DNA of 64,000 nt from JABDMH01 sp965223165. Lineage in GTDB: Bacteria > Bacteroidota > Bacteroidia > Chitinophagales > Saprospiraceae. Shown in pieces: positions 25,168 through 34,135 of the stretch. Numbering within the stretch: the stretch's first letter is position 1; every line of letters starts with the position of its first letter. Under the pieces are notes generated by a model. That model was not told the DNA's origin and did no database searches. It saw nothing but the letters and a program-made list of their open reading frames with translations. The translations under genes were made by a program, and so were the position numbers. The DNA lies in the NCBI GenBank assembly GCA_965223165.1, contig CBDCVQ010000016.1, positions 372,001 through 436,000 on the forward strand, read 5' to 3'.

Positions 25168-28100
25168 ATGAAGAAACTTTACACCCTGGTTATGACCGTC
25201 TGTTTGTCAGGCCTTTACAGTGCCATTGCTGCACAAGACGGCCCTAACTGTCGAAATCTCAACGCACACATTCATCCTGATGGCGTGGCTCGAATCACGA
25301 TGTCCGAGCTGGTGACCAACTCCAGCGTCTCCTTTCCGGCGACGGTGACCGTGACAAATAGCTTTGGCGGTGTTGTGTCCGGTCCGGAGCTACTAGCTGC
25401 AGGGTCTGTGCTTGACATAGAGGCATGCGCCTACCGTCATCAGGCGTTGAAGGTCACCATATCAAATGATGGTGGCACCTGTTGGTCTTCCCTGACCTTT
25501 AAGCAAGGCAACTTGCCGGTGCTGGTGGGCAGATCCAAAACAGTATACTGCAATGACCCCCTGGTAAGCGGGGGACATATCCTGCACACCGCACCTGTTG
25601 CTGCCATTCCATGTGGCGAAGATCTTAGCGCCACCTTTGTGTCTGACTGGGTTGAGCTGTACGAGTGTGGACCGTTTGGAACACCTGCCAACGATACGGC
25701 CAAGATTATCTTCCGGGAGTATGAAGCATTTGACAAAGAAGGTAACCGAGGTTTTACCTACGATACCATCGTAGTCCTGAGACTTCCACAAATCGTCGGA
25801 GGTGACAATGCCTGGTGTCGGGAGACAGACACCTTGTATTGCGGTCATGGCTCCAAGGTCGGACCATACATGGTTGTGGACGGACCCTTGTGGGGCGATC
25901 CCAGTACCCGACAGACCGAGTGCAATCCTATATTCTTTGTGGAGACCGAGGTGGACGCGAGTGGAGATCTTGAGTTTAAGCCAGCTGCGTTTGATCCAAA
26001 GTGTGGGATCGTTGTGCATGTGGATGCGTGGAAGTTTGGCAGTGACGGCTGTGCCAAGACCTATAAAGTGGACGTAGAAGTCAAACAGTCTTGCGCAGGC
26101 GCACCAGTGACCCCGCCGATCTGTAGCACCACGGACTTTCTAAATTGGGCTCACCCAGCCAAGTGGAGCTATAGTCGTGTTACAACCCAGCAGGGAATAT
26201 GGTTTGGAACAGTCACCGCTCCATTTAGAACCGATGTTTGGAATACAACCACTCAGCAGTTGGATTATCCTGCCTTAAAAGCTGAAAATGCAGCCGATCA
26301 ACTCTTCATAGGCACATACAATCCGCATCAAGACATCGCTGGACTGACCGAGGCTTGCATTACAATTCCCCAGGATGGTACCTTGCAGTTTGATTACAAT
26401 ACCTTCCTGCAGACCGGCGCAGATGTCGTTGGCTATTCGATTAACGGATGGGTAACTTCGGTCAGTGGAGGCGGCTCAGTATCTTTAGATCTTCGAGCGG
26501 GTGACGAACTATGTCTCTTCATTAATCGTGCAAAGGGAAGTGGCGTGTATACCATATTCACCAACTTCAGCTTCGTCGAGTCGGTCACCCTGCCTGACCC
26601 CTTGGATAGAGTATCCGAAGGTTATTGGAGATGCACATTCTGGCTGGTGGATTTAGATACAGTGCCGCCGGAGTCGGTCTGCAAGTACGACAAGGTAGGC
26701 GAGCAGAATTTGCTGTGGCCACTTTCAATTGACGGCCGCGTCGCTTCCAACCAAACGCATTGCTTTGACACGGACGGTGCCCCGGTTATCCTCGCGCCGA
26801 CTTCCACCCATGAGTGCGCTGCACATACCTATATACCGCCCATTTGCGTCTATGAGGATTGGTCTGGCATAAAGCAGGTTAAGGCGACTATTCCTGGCAC
26901 AGGTACTTGGGTGCTGACGACCGATGGTACCAAGTGTGAAATGAAATTGAAGAATGGAACCGAGGTGGAAGGCTACTGCTTCGAGAGCCATGTGCAGGTG
27001 AAGGTGCCCAAAACAGAAGAGCCGATACGTATATTATATGAAGTATATGACAGTTGTCACAATATTGACTCGAGCTACTGCTACATCCTGGCAAAAGACC
27101 AAGTGAGGCCCGTGCCGGTGGTAGACAAAGGTGTGACGGTGAGCCTGAGTGACAAGAAGGTGTGGGTGGATGCCGAGACCTTTGACGAAGGCAGTTGGGA
27201 CAACTGCGGGGTCAATCTTCTCTTGGCACGTCGATCTGACTGGTATGAGGCCTGCATCGATCTGTGCGACGATACCGATTGGTGCTGCCGAGGACCGCAT
27301 GGAGATACACTCTGGATGTCCTTCCTCGAAGATGACAAGCATGTGAATGAAGTAGAGGCACATTACGCCAAGACTATGGACTGGCTGGCAAATGACGGAG
27401 ACGCTTGTGGACAGCTGATCTACAACGCCTGGCAATATGACTTGATGAAACATGCTACCCTGGATTGCATTGAGCATCCTTACGAGGTAGATGATCACTA
27501 CTTCCGAAAGCACTTCGAGGAGTGCTTCACCTATTACTTATATCAGAGTGTCGTGGCGCCGCAAGAGGAGACGCCCACACTGCATCGACTGGATGATGGG
27601 GATTACTGCTTTGATAAGTTTATTCTTGATCAAGCACACCAGTTTGGCTGTAAAAGGGTGGTCGATGCGACCAATGTGGAAGCGACGATTGAGGAGTTTG
27701 AACTCACTACGGAGCAATCAGCATTGATCGACACGTGGTCACAGATCGGTGGTGGCTGGAGCGATGCCGTTCCGTTCAGTTGCGAGGACGCTTGCGGACC
27801 GGTTACCGTCGAAGTACTGGTCATGGACTACTGGTGCAACTGGGCTACGGCATGGACCAAGGTCTGGGTCGAAGACAAGACACCGGTGGAGGTCGTCAAG
27901 GACGTAGTTCTTGAGGAAAGCATCACCTGTAAGATCTACAAAGACAGTCGCTATGCCTATCCGGATGAGATCCATCCGGTGAGTTTGGAGTACATCGTAG
28001 GCCAAGCCAAAGCGGGTGAGCAAGATGCGTATGATGCACTGGACGAGATCTTCGGTGGCTACTGCAAGGCTTGGAGAGATCCATACGGCAGCTACGTCGA

Positions 28101-29898
28101 TGCTGCTGGTAAAGAGATTGAATGCGACATTCCCTTTTATGACAGCGTCTGCAAGTGTACGAGCTACTACGATCAGGTGCGTGTGTATGACGAGCACCAG
28201 GGATATCTATGGGTAGACACATTGGTCACGCACTGCGAGTACTATCAAGACACCGTGGACTTCCAGAAAGGGGTGATTGTGGTTAACTGCGAGGAGAATG
28301 TATACTGTGAGCAAGATATCTGGTGCGACTTTGACCACTGTGGTCAGGGCTACATCTTCCGAAAGTTCAAGATCTGGCAGGGCTGTCCGGATGAGTTTTA
28401 TGATGAGCACGGTGTGGCCGATAGCTTGCGCCATACAGTGGATACGATTTATCGTCACCAGCGCATTTGGGTAGGCAACGAGTGTGAGTTGAACAAGTAC
28501 ATGTTTGATGTGCCGAAGGATACGGAGGTAGAGACTTGCGAGATCGCCTACGGTCCGGATGGCAACGTCATTGGTGCTGCCGGTCCGGAGAGTACCGGCT
28601 ATGCCAAGTACAAGTTTGATGATGACTGTCGAATAATAGGGATTGCCCACAGTGACAAAGTATTCAAGATCGTAGGTGGAGAAGCCGCTTGCTACAAGAT
28701 CCTTCGTACCTGGTACTTTGCCGACTGGTGTGGCTATGGTGAGCCGCTGGATGGTCAGTGGTGGAAAAACCGAGAACTCGTGACGGACACCTGCGTCCAG
28801 AAGATCATCGTGATAGACAATACGCCACCGACCTGTGAGATTGTCGGACCGGTGGAAGATGGTGGCTCGATCGATGTAGGCGCCTGCTACTTTGATCTGG
28901 AGGCCAGCGTGATAGGTATGGATGCCTGTGGTGTGATCAAGTACTACTGGGAGCTCAAGGATGTGACCGATGAAGATGCGGTGACGGTGGTTGACAGTGA
29001 TCACGGTGCGCTGTCGGGAGACACGACGGATGCCTTTGACATTACGTCGGCAGACATACCACATGGCAGCTATAAGCTAGTAGTGACTATCCAGGACGAC
29101 TGCGCCAATGAAAGCTACTGTGAGTACTACTTTGATGTGGTATCGGTCAAGAAGCCAAGTCCGGTATGTGTGACTTCAATCTCGGCCACCTTGACGCCCT
29201 GGGATAGTGACCAGGATGGTGAGGTGGATAGCGCCCATGCCGTGGTCTGGGCCGAAGAATTTAACAGCAGCAGCGCAGAGGCCTGCAACGACACGTTACT
29301 GGAGTATCGCATCGAGCTGATCGACGGCATGGATGATGATACCTGGGCAGAGGATACGTCTTACATTGAGTTAGGCTGTTCGGATGCCGGTAGTCACATG
29401 GCCCGACTGTGGGTGATCAGCCACCCGAGTGGTACGGTCAATTTCTGTAATGTAGTGCTGCTGGTAGCCTCCAACTCGGAGTTCTGCGGTGGCACAGTCG
29501 GTGGCCAACCGGGTCTGATCTCGCAGGTCAACGACATGCATGATGTAGTGGAGCACCAGCAGAAGAGCCGATTGGGCGGTGAGCCCGCGCAATTGGGTAT
29601 CGGTGGCCGTCCGCTGGGCAGCATCCTGGCACCCACTGGATTCTCGCTGGAGCAAAACCGACCCAATCCCTTCCGAGAGGAGACCACGATCGGATTTGCC
29701 CTGCCGGAGGCCATGGAGGCAACCCTGACTGTATACGACGTCACCGGACGCGTACTTCGCTCCATCAGGGGTGACTACAGCAAGGGCTATCAGACGGTTC
29801 AACTGCAGAAGGCTAACTTGGCTGGTCATGCGATACTCTACTATCGCTTGGACGCAGCCGACTTTAGCGCAACTAAGAAGATGATTTTGATGAAGTAG
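25168..29898 (+). CDS. Giant T9SS-secreted surface protein, paralogue C
   Basis: A 1576-residue secreted protein with a signal peptide (about 1-22, ending AIAAQ) and a T9SS type A tail (about 1490-1576). The first ~310 residues align by eye with paralogue A (PNCR.LNAH, TMSELVTN, GGTCWSSLTFKQGN). Residues about 320-475 are absent from A and B; they read as a beta-sandwich-like segment (TTDFLNWAHPAKWSY, IDVG-free, ending YTIFTNFSFVE). The shared Cys-rich core and the nearly identical C-terminal block follow. It has its own leader and terminator, so it is transcribed as a single gene. Function unknown; surface structure or adhesion is inferred. Confidence 0.85.
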   Translation: MKKLYTLVMTVCLSGLYSAIAAQDGPNCRNLNAHIHPDGVARITMSELVTNSSVSFPATVTVTNSFGGVVSGPELLAAGSVLDIEACAYRHQALKVTISNDGGTCWSSLTFKQGNLPVLVGRSKTVYCNDPLVSGGHILHTAPVAAIPCGEDLSATFVSDWVELYECGPFGTPANDTAKIIFREYEAFDKEGNRGFTYDTIVVLRLPQIVGGDNAWCRETDTLYCGHGSKVGPYMVVDGPLWGDPSTRQTECNPIFFVETEVDASGDLEFKPAAFDPKCGIVVHVDAWKFGSDGCAKTYKVDVEVKQSCAGAPVTPPICSTTDFLNWAHPAKWSYSRVTTQQGIWFGTVTAPFRTDVWNTTTQQLDYPALKAENAADQLFIGTYNPHQDIAGLTEACITIPQDGTLQFDYNTFLQTGADVVGYSINGWVTSVSGGGSVSLDLRAGDELCLFINRAKGSGVYTIFTNFSFVESVTLPDPLDRVSEGYWRCTFWLVDLDTVPPESVCKYDKVGEQNLLWPLSIDGRVASNQTHCFDTDGAPVILAPTSTHECAAHTYIPPICVYEDWSGIKQVKATIPGTGTWVLTTDGTKCEMKLKNGTEVEGYCFESHVQVKVPKTEEPIRILYEVYDSCHNIDSSYCYILAKDQVRPVPVVDKGVTVSLSDKKVWVDAETFDEGSWDNCGVNLLLARRSDWYEACIDLCDDTDWCCRGPHGDTLWMSFLEDDKHVNEVEAHYAKTMDWLANDGDACGQLIYNAWQYDLMKHATLDCIEHPYEVDDHYFRKHFEECFTYYLYQSVVAPQEETPTLHRLDDGDYCFDKFILDQAHQFGCKRVVDATNVEATIEEFELTTEQSALIDTWSQIGGGWSDAVPFSCEDACGPVTVEVLVMDYWCNWATAWTKVWVEDKTPVEVVKDVVLEESITCKIYKDSRYAYPDEIHPVSLEYIVGQAKAGEQDAYDALDEIFGGYCKAWRDPYGSYVDAAGKEIECDIPFYDSVCKCTSYYDQVRVYDEHQGYLWVDTLVTHCEYYQDTVDFQKGVIVVNCEENVYCEQDIWCDFDHCGQGYIFRKFKIWQGCPDEFYDEHGVADSLRHTVDTIYRHQRIWVGNECELNKYMFDVPKDTEVETCEIAYGPDGNVIGAAGPESTGYAKYKFDDDCRIIGIAHSDKVFKIVGGEAACYKILRTWYFADWCGYGEPLDGQWWKNRELVTDTCVQKIIVIDNTPPTCEIVGPVEDGGSIDVGACYFDLEASVIGMDACGVIKYYWELKDVTDEDAVTVVDSDHGALSGDTTDAFDITSADIPHGSYKLVVTIQDDCANESYCEYYFDVVSVKKPSPVCVTSISATLTPWDSDQDGEVDSAHAVVWAEEFNSSSAEACNDTLLEYRIELIDGMDDDTWAEDTSYIELGCSDAGSHMARLWVISHPSGTVNFCNVVLLVASNSEFCGGTVGGQPGLISQVNDMHDVVEHQQKSRLGGEPAQLGIGGRPLGSILAPTGFSLEQNRPNPFREETTIGFALPEAMEATLTVYDVTGRVLRSIRGDYSKGYQTVQLQKANLAGHAILYYRLDAADFSATKKMILMK
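27745..29895 (+). repeat. Paralogous 3' block, copy C
   Basis: This is the third copy of the ~2.2-kb block. Over about 27772-28840 only scattered base differences from 4981-6050 are seen. It then carries its own version of the segment at about 28840-28910 (EIVGPVEDGGSIDVG) and shares sequence with B again further on (for example SISATLTPW). The mosaic of matches argues against simple whole-gene duplication. Confidence 0.85.
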
Positions 29899-29926
29899 GC
29901 CCCCAAGCCTGCACATGAGTAACGGA

Positions 29927-29955
29927 GAAGAGGCGTCCAATCTGGGCGTCTCTTC
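29927..29955 (+). terminator. Terminator of T9SS paralogue C
   Basis: GAAGAGGCGTCC (29927-29938) pairs with GGGCGTCTCTTC (29944-29955) over 12 pairs with two wobbles and a 5-nt loop. A short T-rich run (CTATTTTA) follows. It lies 29 nt after the stop of the T9SS gene and just before the start of the next gene at 29980. Confidence 0.75.
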
Positions 29956-29979
29956 CTATTTTAGGTCCATGCAAAGTTC

Positions 29980-30945
29980 ATGTGCCAAGTGAAAGATCGG
30001 CATTCGGAAATCCAAATCGATGCCGTCACGTTGGAGCAGTTGCTTGATTATCGGTCATTGGTAAAAGCCCTGGCGCAGGGTCTAAAGCAAAAGATCCAGG
30101 TACCGCCTCGGCAGCACCATGACTACAACCAAACGCGTGCGCGGAGTTGTACCCTCTTGATGATGCCGGCGTGGATCCCCGAGCAGTATCTTGGCCTCAA
30201 GGTGGTCACGGTCACCCCAGGAAATCAGGCGCAAAACCTGCCCACGATTCAGGGGCACTATCTCCTCTATGCAGCCACCAACGGACGACCGCTGGCATCC
30301 ATCGATGCCCCCACTCTTACCAACCTGCGTACGGCGGCCGCTAGTGCCTTGGCTAGCTCCCATTTGTCCCGGGAAGATTCGGAGACATTGCTTATCCTCG
30401 GTACGGGCAGCTTGGCCCCCTTTCTGGTCCGCGCCCATGCCTCGGTGCGGCCGATTCGGCGGGTGCTCGTGTGGGGACGAGACCCTGCCAAAGCCGAAGC
30501 ACTGGTAGGCACCCTTGGCGATCAGTGGCATGTTGAGGCATGCCCCTCCATACAAGAGGCAATGCAGATCGCAGACATTGTTACCGCTGCCACGATGAGC
30601 CCCCGTCCTCTCGTGCTCGGTCGAGAGGTGCGGCCCGGTCAACACATAGATCTAGTTGGTGCATATCGCCCGGACATGCGAGAGGGAGATGATGACCTGA
30701 TCAAAAAAGCAAAAGTCTATGTGGACACCCTGGACGGCATCTGGGAGTCGGGAGACATCGCCCAACCACTCCACGCGGGACTGATCACAAAGGAGGACAT
30801 CCAGGGCACGCTGATCTCCCTCAGCCGGGGACAGCGAGAGGGGCGTGGATCGCCGGATGAGGTCACGGTCTTCAAGTCAGTGGGGCACGCCTCAGAAGAT
30901 CTGATCGCGGCAATACTGGCTTACGAGCGGGCAAGCACTGCTTGA
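29980..30945 (+). CDS. Ornithine cyclodeaminase / mu-crystallin family protein
   Basis: A 321-residue NAD(P)-binding enzyme. The N-terminal part resembles the substrate-binding half of the family (LGLKVVTVTPGNQAQNLPTIQGHYLLYAATNGRP), and a Rossmann segment follows (LLILGTGSLAPFLVRAH, then VLVWGRDPAKAEAL). Relatives include ornithine cyclodeaminase, alanine dehydrogenase and ketimine reductases that act on cyclic imines. A link to hydroxyproline breakdown through the enzyme at 41179 is possible in principle but the genes are far apart. Catalytic substrate is not resolved. Confidence 0.88.
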   Translation: MCQVKDRHSEIQIDAVTLEQLLDYRSLVKALAQGLKQKIQVPPRQHHDYNQTRARSCTLLMMPAWIPEQYLGLKVVTVTPGNQAQNLPTIQGHYLLYAATNGRPLASIDAPTLTNLRTAAASALASSHLSREDSETLLILGTGSLAPFLVRAHASVRPIRRVLVWGRDPAKAEALVGTLGDQWHVEACPSIQEAMQIADIVTAATMSPRPLVLGREVRPGQHIDLVGAYRPDMREGDDDLIKKAKVYVDTLDGIWESGDIAQPLHAGLITKEDIQGTLISLSRGQREGRGSPDEVTVFKSVGHASEDLIAAILAYERASTA

Positions 30946-30980
30946 TGTTAGCGCCAATCAGGGGGTTCATGCCGTTCTAT

Positions 30981-32252
30981 TCAATTCCCGAACACCTGCT
31001 TGGCAAACAAAATGTACTGTCTCCAATCATACATGTTGATGTCGTGCCGGCCGGATCTTCGGTGGTAGCCCATCAGCTCGGTGGTATACGGCATGTTCAC
31101 TTCCGGGTAGCGATCGGCTTCGATCCCTTGATCGCCGTACAGGCGATAAACCTTTGAGGCGTGGGCAATCGACAGAAACTCTCCACGGGGATCCGCCCAG
31201 CGATCCTCTTCGGCACTTGCCACATAGACCGGCCGCGGGGCCATGACCGCGATTAGCATGTGCTGGTCGATAGGTAGGGATGCTTCGTTGTTGTTGTATC
31301 GGTCGAAGGCTGCGCAGAACCAATGCGGAAAGGACTGATTGATACGCTGCACGGTCTCCCCAAAAGCCCTGCGAGAGAGGGCGGCACCCCCACATCCGGA
31401 GTCGTTGGATATCACCAGCGCAAACCTCGGATCAGTTGCACCTGCCCAGAGCGAGGTCTTCCCCAAACGGGAGTGACCAATGACCGCAATCCGGTGCTGG
31501 TCGATGGACGCTTCTTGTTCAAAGTAGTCCATAGCTCGGCTCAGTGCCCAGGCCCACGCACTGATCGAGCTGAAGTGCTTCTTATTACCTTTGACTAATC
31601 CATGTATACCATTTTCAAAGTCATCGTCAAAGTCGGGATCAACATCTCCGTAATATATGGTAGCCAGGCCAAAACCATGCGTCAGCAGGGTGTCTATCGG
31701 CCATCGGCTGGACCGTACACCACGACCTTTGGCGGTCGCTTTATTTTCCGTGATGCCAAATCCTTCATTATTGCGCACCCAACTGGTGGGTATACTGATC
31801 TTATCCGACGCATGTACCGTATGATTGCCATAGAAGTTTAAGCCGAGAAACAGCGGCACCGGGCCGGTCACTCCGGTAGGAAGAAAGATAAGTATATGTA
31901 CTTCCTGGGCACCTCGGCCACTAGCGACCGTCATAGTCACCTCACGCATCTCCGCCATGCCATCAAACATCGTTTCCTTCTTGGTCTCCTCAAACGACAC
32001 CTGTAATCGCTTACCTGGGAATTGGCCATACATCTCTCGCTCAAACATACGGAGGAGGCGGGCTCGCTCATTGGTCCATGACGCAACGGTCGGTGGCCCC
32101 CCGCCCTGGAAGAGAGGAGGCAAAGTGTACGTGGGTACCAATGCCTCATCATAATTCGCTTCTTGGCTGCACAATGGAACAAAGATCAAGAGCAGCAGGA
32201 TGCCGGTCAGAATGGGTCGCATCTTTCGTAAAGTGTGGTGTTTGATTCGCAT
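30981..32252 (-). CDS. CE15-like glucuronoyl esterase / alpha-beta hydrolase, secreted
   Basis: A 423-residue hydrolase with a signal peptide (cleavage near CSQ, residue 30). The nucleophile elbow GHSRLGK (Ser261) is the variant found in bacterial carbohydrate esterase family 15, which cleaves ester bonds between lignin alcohols and glucuronoxylan. ISNDSGCGGAALSRR follows, and a C-terminal His region (LMGYHRRSGRHDI) could complete the triad. It starts 9 nt after the stop of the upstream TlpA-like gene, so it is the last gene of a four-gene minus-strand run. A shorter start at 32222 is also possible. Confidence 0.83.
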   Translation of the reverse strand: MRIKHHTLRKMRPILTGILLLLIFVPLCSQEANYDEALVPTYTLPPLFQGGGPPTVASWTNERARLLRMFEREMYGQFPGKRLQVSFEETKKETMFDGMAEMREVTMTVASGRGAQEVHILIFLPTGVTGPVPLFLGLNFYGNHTVHASDKISIPTSWVRNNEGFGITENKATAKGRGVRSSRWPIDTLLTHGFGLATIYYGDVDPDFDDDFENGIHGLVKGNKKHFSSISAWAWALSRAMDYFEQEASIDQHRIAVIGHSRLGKTSLWAGATDPRFALVISNDSGCGGAALSRRAFGETVQRINQSFPHWFCAAFDRYNNNEASLPIDQHMLIAVMAPRPVYVASAEEDRWADPRGEFLSIAHASKVYRLYGDQGIEADRYPEVNMPYTTELMGYHRRSGRHDINMYDWRQYILFAKQVFGN

Positions 32253-32261
32253 GGTATGTAC

Positions 32262-33572
32262 TTAGATTTCGGCTAACAACCCTTCCATCGTCGCATGGAA
32301 GTCTTTGACAAATGTCTGGTACTCAGACGTGGCCGGACCATGAAAGCCCGTATGAATTCGGACCACCTCATTGCGCCGGTTGAGAAAGATGAGCGTGGGA
32401 AACGAAATGATATCGTTGAGCATAGGTAGTTGCTTGGCCGCCTCCTCTTTGCTCGATAGACCCGCATGCAGAATGGGATAGGGCACCCTTAGCCTCTCTC
32501 TGTATCGAGCAATCCGTGATCTGGCCTGGGCGGGCTCCTTGAGTCGCTCAAACGCAAGCCCCACAATCACCAGGTCTTTGGGGGCTCCTTTGGCATAATC
32601 AACAAGAAATCTAGTCTCGTCCAGGCAATTGGGGCACCAGGTGCCCAGAATTTGAATGACCTTCGGTCTGCCTGCAAAAGCCTCGTCGTCCAGCGATGTG
32701 ATCTTGCCTTCCTGGTCGGGGAACGAGAAGGCTAACCGAGTCCCAGGGTCTCGCAGGAAGGTCAGAGAATCCGGATCAGCCAAGGCAAAATCGTCATCTC
32801 GGCTCGCCTGCCAACTGGTAATGTAGTGGACACCACTGCGGAATATGCCACTTAGCGACCCGTCAGACATGATCTTGGCCTCAAATAGAAAAAGGTGAGC
32901 GCCGTCAAAACAAGACAGATACATCTTGTCCTCCTGTACTGTCCCTTCCAAATATCGATAGTCTCCCGTCTCTGTTAGGAATGTCCCGGTCAGCCGATTG
33001 CCTTCTTGCCTAAATTCGGCAATAGCAGGGAAAGGCTCGTCTGTCTCAATCTCAAAGTACACTTCCCACTTGCCGCTCAGGTCAGCCACTGGCTGCTTTT
33101 TTAGTTGTGTGAATCGATGCGACTCCCCGTGGTGGGCCACAAACCCCACGGAGTAGTCGCCCCTGCTCGGCATGATACAGGTGCCCTCCAGCACGTTGTC
33201 CTCAAATATGGCCTCGATGTAGGAGTCAAAGGGGAGGAGTGCAATCAAGACGGTGTCCTTATTCGTCGCCGGGTCATGATTGATCGTGATGCTATCCAGA
33301 CGAATGCGTTCCTCGGCATTAATCAATTCGATATAGAATGATTCGTCGGATTCATAGGTGAGATGGAAGTTAAAGGGCAGTTCACCCTCGGAGACCTCGT
33401 CAAAGGGTAGTTGCTCATGTACGGAGGTTTCTCGGGAAACCATCTGCGAAAGCGCCTTGTCCGGATCTAAATAGAGGGTACCTCGCCACATACCGGGTGG
33501 CAACTGGCTATAAGGTTCCGGCATAGTGAAGCAGCCCGACAGCAGCACACCCACAAGTAGGAGCGCAGTCAT
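32262..33572 (-). CDS. TlpA-family thioredoxin-like lipoprotein
   Basis: I chose ATG 33572 (MTALLLVGVLLSGC), which gives a good lipobox and avoids overlap with the upstream gene; the frame is open to 33650. The protein has about 436 residues. The N-terminal ~270 residues are beta-rich and unrecognised. The C-terminal domain is thioredoxin-like with a WCPNC redox motif (ILGTWCPNCLDETRF) and the cis-Pro region SFPTLIFLN. It probably acts in the periplasm as a disulfide reductase or thiol sensor. It lies between an unknown cytosolic protein and the CE15-like esterase. Confidence 0.87.
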   Translation of the reverse strand: MTALLLVGVLLSGCFTMPEPYSQLPPGMWRGTLYLDPDKALSQMVSRETSVHEQLPFDEVSEGELPFNFHLTYESDESFYIELINAEERIRLDSITINHDPATNKDTVLIALLPFDSYIEAIFEDNVLEGTCIMPSRGDYSVGFVAHHGESHRFTQLKKQPVADLSGKWEVYFEIETDEPFPAIAEFRQEGNRLTGTFLTETGDYRYLEGTVQEDKMYLSCFDGAHLFLFEAKIMSDGSLSGIFRSGVHYITSWQASRDDDFALADPDSLTFLRDPGTRLAFSFPDQEGKITSLDDEAFAGRPKVIQILGTWCPNCLDETRFLVDYAKGAPKDLVIVGLAFERLKEPAQARSRIARYRERLRVPYPILHAGLSSKEEAAKQLPMLNDIISFPTLIFLNRRNEVVRIHTGFHGPATSEYQTFVKDFHATMEGLLAEI

Positions 33573-33597
33573 CCCACAGAAGGGTGCTGCGCCCGGT

Positions 33598-34131
33598 CTA
33601 CTTTGATCGCTCGCCAACAAAGTGGTCCTCCTTGTATTTGAATAGCACATTAAACGTGGTCAAACTGCCGTAAATCCGGGTGATGTACTGCTGGAGATTT
33701 ACCTTCTCCTCGTCCGTCAGTTTGCTGGCATTGATCCGCTGCTCCATGACGCGAAGGCGATCCCGTACCATGACAATCTTGTGAAAGAACGCATCGATCG
33801 ATATTTCCTTGGACTTCAGTCCTTCCTCACCGGGCTTTAGGATCATCAAGCCATCCGTCCACTTGTCTCCGAGGTCAATGGTCTGACTGATGTCGGAGTA
33901 ATGATTAAGGATCCGCACCAACGATTTCTCAGCCTCGGTAAAGGTCAGGGCTTCATCCGCAGGGATGGCTTCGACGATCTCCCATTGATCGTAGCTCTTG
34001 CCGACCTGCTTGATTCCAAATTTCATGAAGCAGACCTCGTAGGCCGCTTTGTGCACTCTGATGATCGCACCCTCCCCATAGGCAGGATGCCGTACTCGGG
34101 ATCCAATGCCCAATAATTGCTCTGTACTCAT
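33598..34131 (-). CDS. Conserved-looking protein of unknown function, 177 aa
   Basis: No known family was recognised. The N-terminal ~55 residues (LGIGSRVRHPAYGEGAIIRV) look like a small SH3/Tudor-type barrel of the kind seen at the ends of UvrD-like helicases and CarD proteins. The rest is helical, with a charged C-terminal half (KIVMVRDRLRVMEQRINASKL). No signal peptide is present, so it should be cytosolic. It starts 4 nt after the stop of the symporter gene, so translation of the two is probably coupled. Confidence 0.75.
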   Translation of the reverse strand: MSTEQLLGIGSRVRHPAYGEGAIIRVHKAAYEVCFMKFGIKQVGKSYDQWEIVEAIPADEALTFTEAEKSLVRILNHYSDISQTIDLGDKWTDGLMILKPGEEGLKSKEISIDAFFHKIVMVRDRLRVMEQRINASKLTDEEKVNLQQYITRIYGSLTTFNVLFKYKEDHFVGERSK

Positions 34132-34135
34132 TTAT

